Made by a program: the position numbers and the translations under genes | Part shown: positions 33,591 through 44,023 of the stretch, one piece after another | Numbering within the stretch: position 1 is the first letter of the stretch | Layout: each line of letters starts with the position of its first letter | Assembly (NCBI GenBank): GCA_021307315.1 | Contig: JAJSPD010000119.1 | Span: 1-64,000 of the forward strand | Length of the DNA stretch: 64,000 nt | Source of the DNA: Bisporella sp. PMI_857 | Lineage: Eukaryota; Ascomycota; Leotiomycetes; Helotiales; Helotiaceae | Direction: 5' to 3' | Notes under the pieces: model-generated | Seen by the model: only the letters and a program-made list of their open reading frames with translations | The model's database searches: none | What the model was told of the DNA's origin: nothing

Positions 33591-34884
33591 TTTGATCTAC
33601 AGAGACAACCTTTCGGAGCTTCATCGACAGAGGGAAAGGCTAGACGCTTATAGCCATTTCCAAAAGTTGAGTCTCGTGCCTCCGGCAGTGTGCTGATCAC
33701 ACCATCTGCTGGTCGCCGCCGTAGTTGGTCATAAGTAGTAGTTCATGCTATCGGGTCCCAAATTGGCCTAGCGCCGTATCTGACAGCGGGAGAGCAACGC
33801 CTGTTTTTGACGTTTTGGTTCTTCTCGCTTGGCCATGTTCCCTTGTCATACCATTTGGAGCCTATCACATGGCCAGCTGCACCACCTCACCGAGGTGGCA
33901 CCGTTCAGCTGAGACGCCGTGTGCGACAATAGACACTAACCCTAAGCTCGTTTTTAAATGAACTAAGTATAGCCCTAGCTATCCGCGCGAAAATGAAGTT
34001 CAACATGACCGCCTTATTGCATGACCTAGGTTGAGTACAGCGTCTATTCTTGTTAAACTTGTTTTTTTAAAAATAAATAGCGAGCAAGTGGTTATATACA
34101 GGCGGAATATTGACGTAGCAGAACGATCCAACAAGTTTGCTAGGCTGATGAATTTTGTTATATTATAATTAACGCGTAATAAGTATCTTTGTTTAGCATC
34201 AGCCGGCCCCGTGGCGCTATTAAATGATTAATCTTCACTACCCCAAAATGAAGGATGCGTAAACATCTTATCCTGCACGTTCTTCCATATCATTAACGAA
34301 TTGGCCATAATTCTCATCGCGGTTCATTCGGCAAGTCTGAGCTGGCAAAAATGAGGTAGCCATAGTGGAAGCCAAGCTTCTCTCTTCTTTTTACTTCAGT
34401 CAGCGAATACTACTCTCGACGAGACAGGCTTATATGCAGGGCAAAGATACCAATAATTCAAAAGAGGTGAAGCATCATACCCTCCTAGGATGTTTTGAGA
34501 TGATTACAAAGCCCAGATGGCACTCCATATTAACAAGAGCCGTCTCCCGTTGTAACACGAGGGACCTGCCACACGATGTAGATGGCCAATTCAGGCAACC
34601 TAGGCGCAGAAGAAACCCTGCCTCCAGCCCAGAATTTTATGCTTCGAATCGTCCTAGGTTATTAGCAGACTCTTCAGCTAGGGGCTCCACAATAGAGCCT
34701 CATTCTCCATCTTTCCAAAGCACTATTTAAAAGAGCAGTGGTCCACAATATAAGCTTACTCTGTCCGTTATAGTATTCTCCATTCTCCGACTCAGACAAG
34801 AGAAATTGAATAGAACATCAAACACTATTCAATTGTGCTATCTCCGAATACATATCCTCAAGCCCTTCTCTTCTATAGTCCGTA
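33591..34884. other. Divergent intergenic region
   Basis: Between the start codons of the minus-strand 32.4-33.6 kb gene and the plus-strand 34.9 kb gene. Only short ORFs are present (33725-33961, 34365-34730), without domains. It likely contains both promoters. Confidence 0.45.
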
Positions 34885-36660
34885 ATGGGCACTGCTTCAC
34901 CCGATCCTACTGACGCACTCCGTGCGCTAGACACCAGCAAACCACGACCTGGCGAAACCCACTTGTCACGCGGGTTGAAGTCAATCGGCCTTCCGCTACT
35001 TCATCTTTCTTGCTGTGTCGTTATATCCTTCACCATAGCATACGTTCTTGATGGCTACCTGGCAGTCCCAGCGGAATCGCCTCGATACGTCGATGGTGGG
35101 AAGTTTAAACTCAAAGTTTCTGACGTTACGACACTGGTTTCTACAGGGTTGACAATAGTAAGACTTCTCGTTGGAGCATGGGCAGGAACGATAATATGGA
35201 ATTGCACTTTCATATTGTTGGAGAAGCGGCCGGGAGGATTATCCCTTCCACAACTCAGCCGTATAATGGCGTTCAATGTCCCACCGATTCCGAGGTCTCC
35301 TTCCGAAGGACTTGTTTTGCTTCTTCTCCTCTTAATCATACCTCAACAGCTCATCGCTCCTCTTATTACAGGTGCTGTCAACTGGAGCCCTTCCTTCGAA
35401 TTTAGCCAGTCGCTGCGGCCGACGCAAGCTGGAAGCCCTGAAGCTAACCCTACTAGTTGGTTTTGGTACTATTACGCGGGTGCGGATAGGCGTGCTAGCG
35501 TCCGGCGCGCAGCGGCAATGGCGACTATGGCTTGGGATGGTTCAGCCACTGATCGCGCACATTCTCGTCACGTCATGAACGATGTTCGTGGTGTCTCCAT
35601 ACCCATAAACTCAACTCTTTTTAATGCCGTTGTTCCATGCATTCGAGCTCACTCCATTACCTTTCCCACAGCACCTCCTCCAGAAAAGGTTCTCAAAATT
35701 GCCAAAGACTCCGTACATGATCAGGAGGAATCTGAGACGTTGCTAACGCGAGTCGGTGAGGCACCACTCAGGTACGGTGTTAACGGTAATGCAGTCCTGT
35801 TTGACCCCGATGACAGGCCTGGCACCCATGATGCACTGCCCCCCAAATACGATTCAGCATTTGTAATGGAACGTCCAGCCGACTATAAGAAGAGCGGGAT
35901 TATGTACGCAGTGATCCTCGCCGGAATTCCTGGAGCCGATGGGAGCCCATGAGTAGGCTGCGAAGAATTTAAAATCAGCATATTTGGCAAGACACCCAAC
36001 AACATATTCAATACTACGGATGGGGGTAACTACGACTGGTGTCACACATACGCTATCGTCAATCTGACTGCTGGGATAGCGCAGAGCCCAACGAGTACAT
36101 ATGTCTCCGATCGTGTCGTGGAAGCCGATCTCCCGAGCACCGAGCTGGACTTGAAGGGTGGTCCCTGGGTCAAAGAAGCAATGTATCTTATGCCCGATGT
36201 CATGAGTAATGTTGCAATGATGCACTCAACCAAACTGTATACTTGGGATGACATAGAGCGATACCTCGATAAGTTAATCCGATATTCGTACCAGGGGGCC
36301 TGGGACATGCTCTATCGATCGTACGAACCTGATAACAGGACGCTAGATGTCCGTTATTATGAGCCCAGGGTTCTTGCCTCAGTATCGAAAGCTAGGGTAT
36401 TCGCTTGGCTAGCACTCAGCCTGCTGTTGACGCTTTCGGCAGTGGTTTTAGTGACGGGAAATAAGGCGTCGTGTGAGAGGAGTATTGTGTTTGATGGGCC
36501 TGTTGCTGCTCTAGTTACAGATGCGAGGGAAGTGTTGGAGAAAGGCGGCGTTGGTTTGACGAATTTGGCGTATGTGACGAAGGAGAAGAAGGTGGGGAAG
36601 GTGCAGTTGAGAAGGAATCCTGGTAGTGGATTTTATCTTGCATCTTCCCATATGGAATAG
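34885..36660 (+). pseudogene. Multi-pass membrane protein interrupted by one in-frame TGA
   Basis: A continuous frame of 592 codons from ATG 34885 to TAG 36658-36660 is broken only by a TGA at 35950-35952 (codon 356; context GGG-AGC-CCA-TGA-GTA-GGC). N-terminal TM helices lie at ~33-58, ~80-108 and ~142-165, followed by a long extracytoplasmic-like region with N-x-T/S sites (NSTLF, NNIFNTTDG, NLTAG). A C-terminal TM is at ~503-525 (AWLALSLLLTLSAVVLV), followed by a short tail. After the stop the protein goes on for 236 codons with no other defect, including WVKEAMYLMPDVMSNVAMMH and DDIERYLDKLIRYSYQG. The layout is that of a common fungal hypothetical family of unknown function. A one-base nonsense mutation (for example CGA to TGA), a sequencing error or stop readthrough could explain it; no usable intron removes the stop. 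Confidence 0.7.
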
Positions 36661-36686
36661 GTTTAAGTGGATTCTTGGTAGTAGTA

Positions 36687-36859
36687 CAGTCAAACCTGGT
36701 TATATCGGAACGCTCGGTGCCAAACTAACCTTCCGATATATAGAGGTTTCCGATATAACGAGGTCCATTATAGCTACCTAAAGCTCGGCGGATCCAAGGT
36801 TCATTCCAATATACGGAAGTTTCCGATATAACGAGTTCCGATATAATCAGGTTTGACTG
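36687..36859. mobile_element. 173-bp pogo/Fot1-like MITE
   Basis: The ends are near-perfect inverted repeats of ~24 bp: it starts CAGTCAAACCTGGTTATATC, and the reverse complement of the right end reads CAGTCAAACCTGATTATATC. It is flanked by TA on both sides (36685-36686 and 36860-36861). Internal copies of TTCCGATATAACGA extend the terminal repeat. The size, TA duplication and CAGTCAAACC terminus fit a non-autonomous pogo/Fot1 (Tc1-mariner superfamily) element. It inserted 27 bp after the stop of the preceding gene. Confidence 0.85.
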
Positions 36860-38670
36860 TAATAAGAGTTTAGGTAAGATCCTTGGTGCTTACTCCGTCG
36901 CTGCTTTTGGAAGTAATTTCGGGCCGTTACACCGAATTTCTTTAACTTTATATCTATCACCTAATACGGAAACTTCAGCGTATTCTTCTAGCCTTGCTAA
37001 ATAGCGCAACGCAAATTGCCTCGTCTTTCTGCGGCTATATGCCACCTCATTACTAAACAAGAAACGCCAGTGTTAAATTTTACACGATCTGTAGCAACAC
37101 TAACTCTCTTTCAAGAAAGCTGTTACATAACTAAAGTAGTATATAACGATTAAATTTAACTTGATAATAAGTGCTTTAACAAATAATACCAAAAATTAGA
37201 GCAAGAGGAAGATAATCACAGTAACGTGACCTGAATTCAATTTAACGCCAGCTCAATGTGGCAGCCTATATGAGCTATGCAGACGGTAGGTAGCTATATT
37301 GCTTATTTTTCTATTCTAAGTACATCTAGATAAGTGGGACAATGCCTTAGTAGCCAGGATCCTAAGAAAGAGGGTAACCCTGACCTCTTCCTATATTGCG
37401 GTGCCGAAACAGCTCATTGCTCGCTTAGTGTAACTATATTCTCTATTATCTTTATATTGCCTGAGGATTTTGTCTAGATTATAAAATATGCCGCATTTCT
37501 TATCTTATTAGGCTTGTTGAGGAGGTCTTTTAACTCAATTCTGGTTCTTTTGCTCTTCCTCTTTCGCATATCTCATGTCTCCCTCTTGATATCCGCTTGG
37601 TCCCACGGGTTTCACGTGATTTAGAAGCCGCCTTTAGGATTTCGGGTGGTTCCAAAACCCAATTTATTTTAAGAGTAAACTTTCCAAGACTCATAATTGT
37701 TGTAGGAGCTGTTGAAAAATATTAAACATCCATAAACTGCTAAAACAGTAAGGCCACAGATTTACTTTATATTAGGCTTCAATAAAAGTTATTTTATTAG
37801 CTTAATTTCTGGCTGCTGTCTGACACACAGAAAGCATAGATAATAAAGTGAGTTAACTTTGGTTAAGTCTTCAACTTTTAACCTATACAAGAATGCAACA
37901 TGGATAGTCGCAAAAGCAGCGTTGGAAACTGCGAGATTAGTCTTAAAGATTTTACCCAGCAATTAAACTTACGGAAAGAAAACTAAAAAGAATCTGACCT
38001 TCAACCAGCTTCTTATTAAGCTGAGCCAGATCCATCACCCAATCATAGCAAAAGACATGCGGGCATAAACGATTGAAGACTTGAATTCTCTCCTTGATTA
38101 AATGCACCAATGCCATTAAAGCTTTACTGTGATGATGGGCAGCAGAATTCAACTCCTTCGGATGATCAAAATAATGACCCACCTACCTCTCCCCGAGTAA
38201 ATTATATAGCAGCTTTATTCGACTAGGTGTTGCTGACGTTATAATATGCACCCACTGACCCTCCAAGGGAAAAAGGAAGCAAATCGAATAAATGCTAACG
38301 AAACAGTTTTCTCTCGATGGCCGACTAGCGATTTTATATCTCACACGATCCTGAAGCGTTAGGCTGCAGAAGTGCCCGCCTCTGCAACGCTCCGTGTAAT
38401 GAAAATATGTACTTCCATATCAAAACCCCTACGGTAACCTCCAAAAAGCATTCAAGATTGTTGTTTATAGCTCGCCAGCGTGCCACAGACTCATATGCAC
38501 ACTACTTCGACCTTCCGCGCAGAATCCTTTCATTTTATCCACTAGCGCTCCTGCCGGCCCGCCTCCAACGATCATCCCTCTATTTCGAAGTCAAATAACA
38601 ACAATAACTGGGGAATTGTTTGGAAAACTTGATCTTTGCGATTTCGAAGTATGAGGAGTATATCTGGTTC
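36860..38670. other. AT-rich gene-free interval
   Basis: Low-complexity AT-rich sequence with the look of decayed repeats. A minus-strand frame at 37952-38182 (HHHSKALMALVHLIKERIQVF) has no clear family. No gene seen. Confidence 0.45.
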
Positions 38671-39132
38671 TCAACGAGAAGAGATCGGGATGTCAACAAC
38701 AAGAGCATCCCTCTCTAGCTGGGAAATGACACGAAACCAGCTTTCGGTCGGAATATCTCTCGAGGCCATCACAAGGGTGAAGCAGGGCTGGGGAGCTTTC
38801 GCATTTGACAACACGAAATTTTCCCTGATCCAAGAGGTTTTGCAGATAGCCTCTAACGACTGGCGGTGCACCCCTTGGAGAATAATAATCATTGAGGTCG
38901 GAGAATTCCCGAAAACTTCTTTTAGGTGGCCTATGGCGGACAAACCACGACTTTCCAGATTTGGGCCTTCAAAATGGATGTTCCAGAAGACCAGTCTTAG
39001 GAACCCCTCCTGAACGAGGCTCTCCTCGCCTCCTGGCTTGAAGAGATGCCAATAGTTTCTTGACACGGTAAAAGACCTTTCATGCCCGTGAGACTTGTCT
39101 GGGAAACGAGACTGCTTGCCAAGTATCAGCAT
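38671..39132 (-). pseudogene. TDP2-like endonuclease/phosphatase fragment
   Basis: A minus-strand frame of 153 codons resembles the N-terminal half of an endonuclease/exonuclease/phosphatase domain of the TDP2 type. LRLVFWNIHFEG carries the catalytic-Asn strand (WNI), IIILQGVHRQSLEAI matches the 'LQEV' metal-binding strand with Glu replaced by Gly, and WFRVISQLERDALVVDIPISSR matches the RxxxxxxxRDALxxDI block. The frame then stops, and the following HLES/C-terminal blocks with the catalytic Asp-His are not visible, although ~20 codons of homologous-looking sequence continue after the stop. The loss of the metal-binding Glu and the truncation indicate a dead or non-catalytic copy. Confidence 0.55.
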
Positions 39133-41657
39133 ATCCTAGAATAAAACCTGAAATTTGGTGTCACACCTTTTGCTTCTCGTTAATACGATTGACCATGCTC
39201 TGGCTGAAACTTCGAAGTTGTCCCATAGAGAATGTTTCTGCTTTAAGAGGCTTCCGGCCTCTGGACGCGCTCCACAAAGCATGTTTGCCAGGATACCGAA
39301 CAATACCAGGAGGCAGCCCCTTTATCATATTCAAAGCCATCACTGATAATAGGCTGTCGAGATGCGATATTGTTGGTTTTGTAGAAACTTGGAAGGCTCA
39401 ATAATATGAATGAATAAACAGTTTATGGATGACTCTAGAAACTGTCTCAAAAGGCTGGTAGTAGAATATATACTATTAAAGTCTTGTAAATAGCAAGCCG
39501 CTTCTAGGGTATTATTGATTAACCGCCTCTAAAACGCGGTGCTGCTGGTGGAACCTTTACGTTCAGTGATTGACAGCGAATAAAAGGAATTGTTTCGTAT
39601 TTGCTATTCTCCTTTTAATCTAGTGGCCTTAATGAACATTTAATCAGGCAGACAAGAACTAAAGATAACTCAGCCTTGTTGATACCACCACCACCACTTG
39701 TTTGTTTTCTTGTAGTTAGGGCGTAAGAAGTCATACAGCAGGGCACATGCAGGGAAAATGCCGCCAGGCGAGCGCTTGAACACCAATAACATTGATTTCA
39801 TGGCGCCACTCTGAAAGCAGGAGATGCTCACATTACCAATAATTCGCTTGTGGTGAGCCATTCCAGACCTGCAACAGAAGCGGCGTCCAATTAGTATCGC
39901 AATTAAGTGGCATTCAGGCTAATATGTTTTACTCAAATCCTGTTGTGTTGTGCATTTGAATTACCCTTGTTGGAGTCGAGAACAAGCACGCAACTAAGTC
40001 ATGGCGTGTGTATTGGCAAGGAAACCCTCAAGACCATCAAGTTCATTCCATAAATCCACTATTTATTCCCATATTTATTGCTTAACATATCCCAACAAAG
40101 ATCTCATGGAGGCGAATCAGGGTGCTTCGCCGTTATCCCTGGGCAATCGCAAACTCAAACCATACACAGCCATAATATAAACTGAATGGCGAAGATAGGA
40201 CAGATCCTGACTAATCTTGGCTCAGTGCTGAGGCTCTTGTTTGAAGATTATTAGATTTCATAAAGAAAGATATGCCCAGAAAGCAGTGGCAATTGTCTCT
40301 GAGATTGGTATAGTAGCATTTATGGCCATGTTGCTCAGCATAATGTGAAGGATATGGACACAAATCGATGTGAGAATACTATTTTGCATTTAGCAGCCGT
40401 ATTCAAAGAGCTAAAGCTGCTAGTTTGGGATTTCCAAAGTTTCCTTTTGCCGATTACATAAAAACGGCTGTTATAAAAATATTTCGGAACAGTGATAAAT
40501 TTTACGGTAAAATAATAAGTATACTTAACAAGCAATAAGTTGACCAAAGTAAAACAAAAAGGTAGTTGGATAGGCTAGGCATAGCTATTAGCATAGTTAA
40601 GTATTTTGAATGTTTATGTATATAGCCACCATGCCAGTCTACTCTAGGCGGTTAGCGGTTGTCTAAATTAACCTTTACCGCATTTTTAAGATATCTACTC
40701 GCTTGTGCCAGCTGGTCACGATTGGGTTCACGATCTACAACATCACGGGATGCATAAAATTCCTTAAACATGAAAACACATTCCCCCTCCTAGTTAAGCC
40801 TGTCATGATGCCCGTAAGACCGGACCTGATTTAAATACTACAGTTTCGATATTTACATTAAGTTCTTTTACAGGTGGCACCAGCTTCCCTTTTGAGTAGA
40901 ACGACAGCAATACACTTATGGCAGCCGAAATATTGGCTATCGTTGCGCGCCTCGCGAGGCATTGCGAATTTAGAATACTGGAAGCGCATTGTCCTATCCA
41001 GGTTCGTGTGAGGAATAGCAACCCCATCGTTACCCACAATGGACCGTGTTCGGTGATTTCTGTGATTGGCAGTGAAGCACTTCAAAAGTACTTCTCTAAG
41101 CTTGGTACCGGACACGAATAGCTGAAATAATTCCAAGACACTGTCCTGAAGGAGGCGGAATTAGGCATCTGAATTCAAATTTCTGGCGTTCGTAGTTGCT
41201 GAGCATTAGTTCCACACCGAGTTTGAAGAAGATACAAACACTCTCGAGGAATTGCCGCGCGATGGTGTGGAAGGTGATTGAGGAAAAGAATTTCATATAC
41301 CTCTGGAGTCATATCAATACAAAATAATCCCAGATAACATAGAGAGCTCGGTCTTTAGAATCGGAGCCGATGGGAGGGGCATAAGTATTCTCCTGTTCGC
41401 CCGTTTCGGAAAGAACGTATGTCTAGAACTATGCTCAGGAGAGGAGATATAAAGCATCTCCCGACACTGAATTAGTCTCTGCCAAGGAAATACCTACACA
41501 CCTCGGCAGATTCAATATGTCAAGAAGTCTAAGGAACGTCCGATAGACGAGAATAGAAGAATCCACGTGATATAAAAGACGGCGAGCCATGATGCACAAA
41601 TTTGGTCAATAACTCCTTCAACTTATAACTACCAGATGTTTCAGAAATCATACCAGC
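39133..41657. other. Gene-free interval
   Basis: Short ORFs in all frames. Two adjoining minus-strand frames (40858-41136 and 41096-41296) could be parts of one decayed gene (FFSSITFHTIARQFLESVCIF, then SGTKLREVLLKCF), but no family is recognised. AT-rich from ~40250 to 40800. Confidence 0.4.
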
Positions 41658-41659
41658 TA

Positions 41660-43033
41660 CAGTACTAGTCATTAAGTTTCCGGCAAGGATCATATCACCC
41701 GCACCCTACATAATCCTATAATTACATATAGTTGAATTACTATTAAATTTGTTTGTAGAATCATGTACAAATTGGGTTATATTAAAGCTTAAAGTCTTCT
41801 TTATTCAAATAACTAGTAAAAATCAAGATTGGATTTATTGTATCTTTAATATTTCGTATGCTACTTATCGGCCGCGATACAAGCTTCAATTCGACTCGGC
41901 ATGCTTTGATACAATTTATTAAACACTTTTTTATTTATTGTATTCTACGCAGCTTGCAAACAAAACTTTAAACGTTAGCGATTATTTTCCGACTTTTTTT
42001 TGCAAGTTGCGACTTCAAGAAACATTTTTACAACACGTTTTTTCAACTTTCACTAAATATGCTCGATCGAGTTAAAGTCTAAAAAGTAAAGTAGCTATAA
42101 AGTAACTGTAACGTTGTTGTATATAAACTAATTTTAATAGTATAAACTGTATATATTCGCGCGTTGTTTTGTATAAATATATACTCGGAATCGTTGTTTT
42201 AATAGTGTAGAAAAAATTCGTTGTTAAGCACTTCGAAGTAAAAGTTCGCATTATACTTATGTTTTTTTGATTCAAAATCTCGATTTATTATGTAAAAGTT
42301 CGAACAGCTAAAGTCCTAAAAGCATTTTTAGACTATAACTTTTATTTTTTTGCTCGTAGTATATATTTGAACTATTCGTTTTTCTCATTTTTAATTAGAA
42401 ATACGAAACACCTATTCGTTGGCTTTTCCGCGTTTTCGCTTTACAAAGCACTCGTTACTCTACATAAACATGCTTTATTTTTTCACGTTTTTATGTCTAT
42501 TTTTTAAGCATTAAGCAAGTCGACGAGCTGCGTAAGCTTTTGTAAGTTCCGGACAGCGTTTTGCTTTTTAATTAGTGATATAGTGCTTCTTTAAAATCTT
42601 TTTAATAGTAGATTTTTGATTGTAAAGTTAAGCTTTTTAATAACTTTTGCGTATGTGTATTTAAAGAAAAAGCGTATATGTCGTACAAAAGCTCGTTCAT
42701 CGCGTTCGGTATACTTTTTCGGCCGGCCAGCTCGTACTTTAGTTTCTTTTTCGCAGCGTAAAGTGTCGGCTTGTATTGTACTGAACACAGTCTCGCGGGG
42801 CTGGTTTAGACCAATAGCAATTGCGGTAGGGCTAAAGCCCAAAATATGGCCTTCTATAATTTTTCCTTTTTCATAAGGACTCAATTCATAATTAGAAGTC
42901 GATTCCCAGAAATAGCACCTAAAGGATGACGTTGAGGTGGCATGGTTGTATGGTTGTAAAGGAAGATAAAAAGCGTGTTCGCGTTCTCGCGTTTTAAAGT
43001 GGGGATTTGCCGGAAACTTATTGACCCTCACTG
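41660..43033 (-). mobile_element. Decayed Tc1/mariner element with TIRs
   Basis: Terminal inverted repeats of ~28 bp flank the element: the left end starts CAGTACTAGTCATTAAGTTT, and the right end reversed reads CAGTGAGGGTCAATAAGTTT; both then continue CCGGCAA. TA dinucleotides lie outside both ends (41658-41659 and 43034-43035). Length 1,374 bp. It encloses a minus-strand transposase relic. The left two-thirds is AT-rich (RIP-like), while the right third is less mutated. Confidence 0.85.
41860..42943 (-). pseudogene. Tc1/mariner transposase remnant
   Basis: From the minus-strand ATG at 42943 the relic begins PPQRHPLGAISGNR and, after a frame change, continues YELSPYEKGKIIEGHILGFS (first helix-turn-helix), SGRPKKYTERDER-like (AGRPKKYTERDERAFVRHIR) and a second HTH block up to ~42591. 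Downstream fragments in mixed frames still show a NARIYT stretch (counterpart of the 'DNARxHxA' catalytic strand), a DRAYL/SPDLNPIE-like position, and SKHAESN near the end. Stops are frequent, so it is non-functional. The block order is that of fungal Tc1/mariner transposases with a DDE triad. Confidence 0.8.
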
Positions 43034-43261
43034 TAGGTAGCATCTGGTTTCTCGTCAAATTTTTATTTTATACGCAGTTACCTAGCTACTAGCTAATTTT
43101 ACCTACATCGAAGGTACGGTCATGCTAAGCCTCTAGCCCTTTCATTCAGCGTTTCAACGGACTGATCAAACATAGGATCTTCATCTTGTCTCTATCTACA
43201 AATAAAGCGCCACGAATTTTATCACTACTCAAGGTGAGATTAAGCAGACATCTCTATTCTT

Positions 43262-43754
43262 AGGAAATGTAGTTGAAATATGTATCGTATCGCCCGACTG
43301 CAAGAAAACAATGAACGGCCTTTTAAGCTTAGGAATAGGCCCTTTTCAGATCCATACGTTCAATTCTGAGACTGTTACCAATCAGACATTCCGACGAAAG
43401 CCGACGGCATTTGAACTCAAGGTCTGCTTTGCTACCCAAGGCTCTATCGTATTCGAGATAACGCAACCTGTATCAGGCCATTCGATTATGACTGAGTTCT
43501 TTCGGAGACACGACGAAGGTATTCATCACATCGCTTTTGACTGTAATCGCATTGCACCTGCAGAGCGAAAAGCGGAGTTTGAAAGAAGAGGCTTTGGGTT
43601 AGTTCAGTCTGGCATTTAGCATGGGAAGAAAGGAACTTGCGAGTTTATGTTCTTCGATACCGAAGGAGCTATAGGAACTCGCTTTGAGTTGTATAACTTC
43701 TCTTCAGATTGGGAGGACCCAGAATCAACTGTTTGGTATCAAAGCCCTGCGTAA
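43262..43754 (+). pseudogene. VOC/glyoxalase-fold protein with an in-frame TAG
   Basis: The frame reads VVEICIVSPDCKKTMNGLLS LGIGPF and continues FELKVCFATQGSIVFEITQP, GEGIHHIAFDC-like (DEGIHHIAFDCNRI) and FERRGFGLVQSGI, then meets TAG at 43617-43619. It resumes in the same frame as HGKKGTCEFMFFDTEG and FELYNFSSDW up to TAA at 43752-43754. VOC-fold enzymes of this sub-family (methylmalonyl-CoA epimerase or lactoylglutathione lyase-like) are ~150-170 aa, which fits if the TAG is a former TGG (Trp). No good start exon is visible: 43262 follows a possible acceptor, but the upstream intron would be only ~30 bp. It is therefore called a pseudogene. Confidence 0.7.
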
Positions 43755-44023
43755 TTGGCATAGCGTTTTTTTGAATCGAGGTGGAATCTAAAGGTCTTGA
43801 TACTTATTTAGGCTAGCTCGAGCCTTAATTCATATTTATTCATAACTGTTGAACACCCATCATTGTTTCCCCAACTATCAGAATGTTTGAAACACGCCTT
43901 CGCAAAGCTAACCTTATCGTAATGACATATTTGAATAGAATGCTATGCTACGCACATTGAAACACAGGAACTTCACATATAGCTCGTGCTGAAATTATGA
44001 TTGCTAAAAATTCAATTCAGTGT

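Noticed and set aside
35953..35970. A tiny intron to bypass the TGA at 35950
   Set aside because: The only GT..AG pair near the stop would give an intron of about 13 bp, far below any workable length.
37952..38182. Minus-strand 76-codon frame with helical look
   Set aside because: Possibly transposon-derived, but no diagnostic motif.
40858..41296. Two adjoining minus-strand frames that might be one decayed gene
   Set aside because: No domain recognised and the frames differ; support is too weak.
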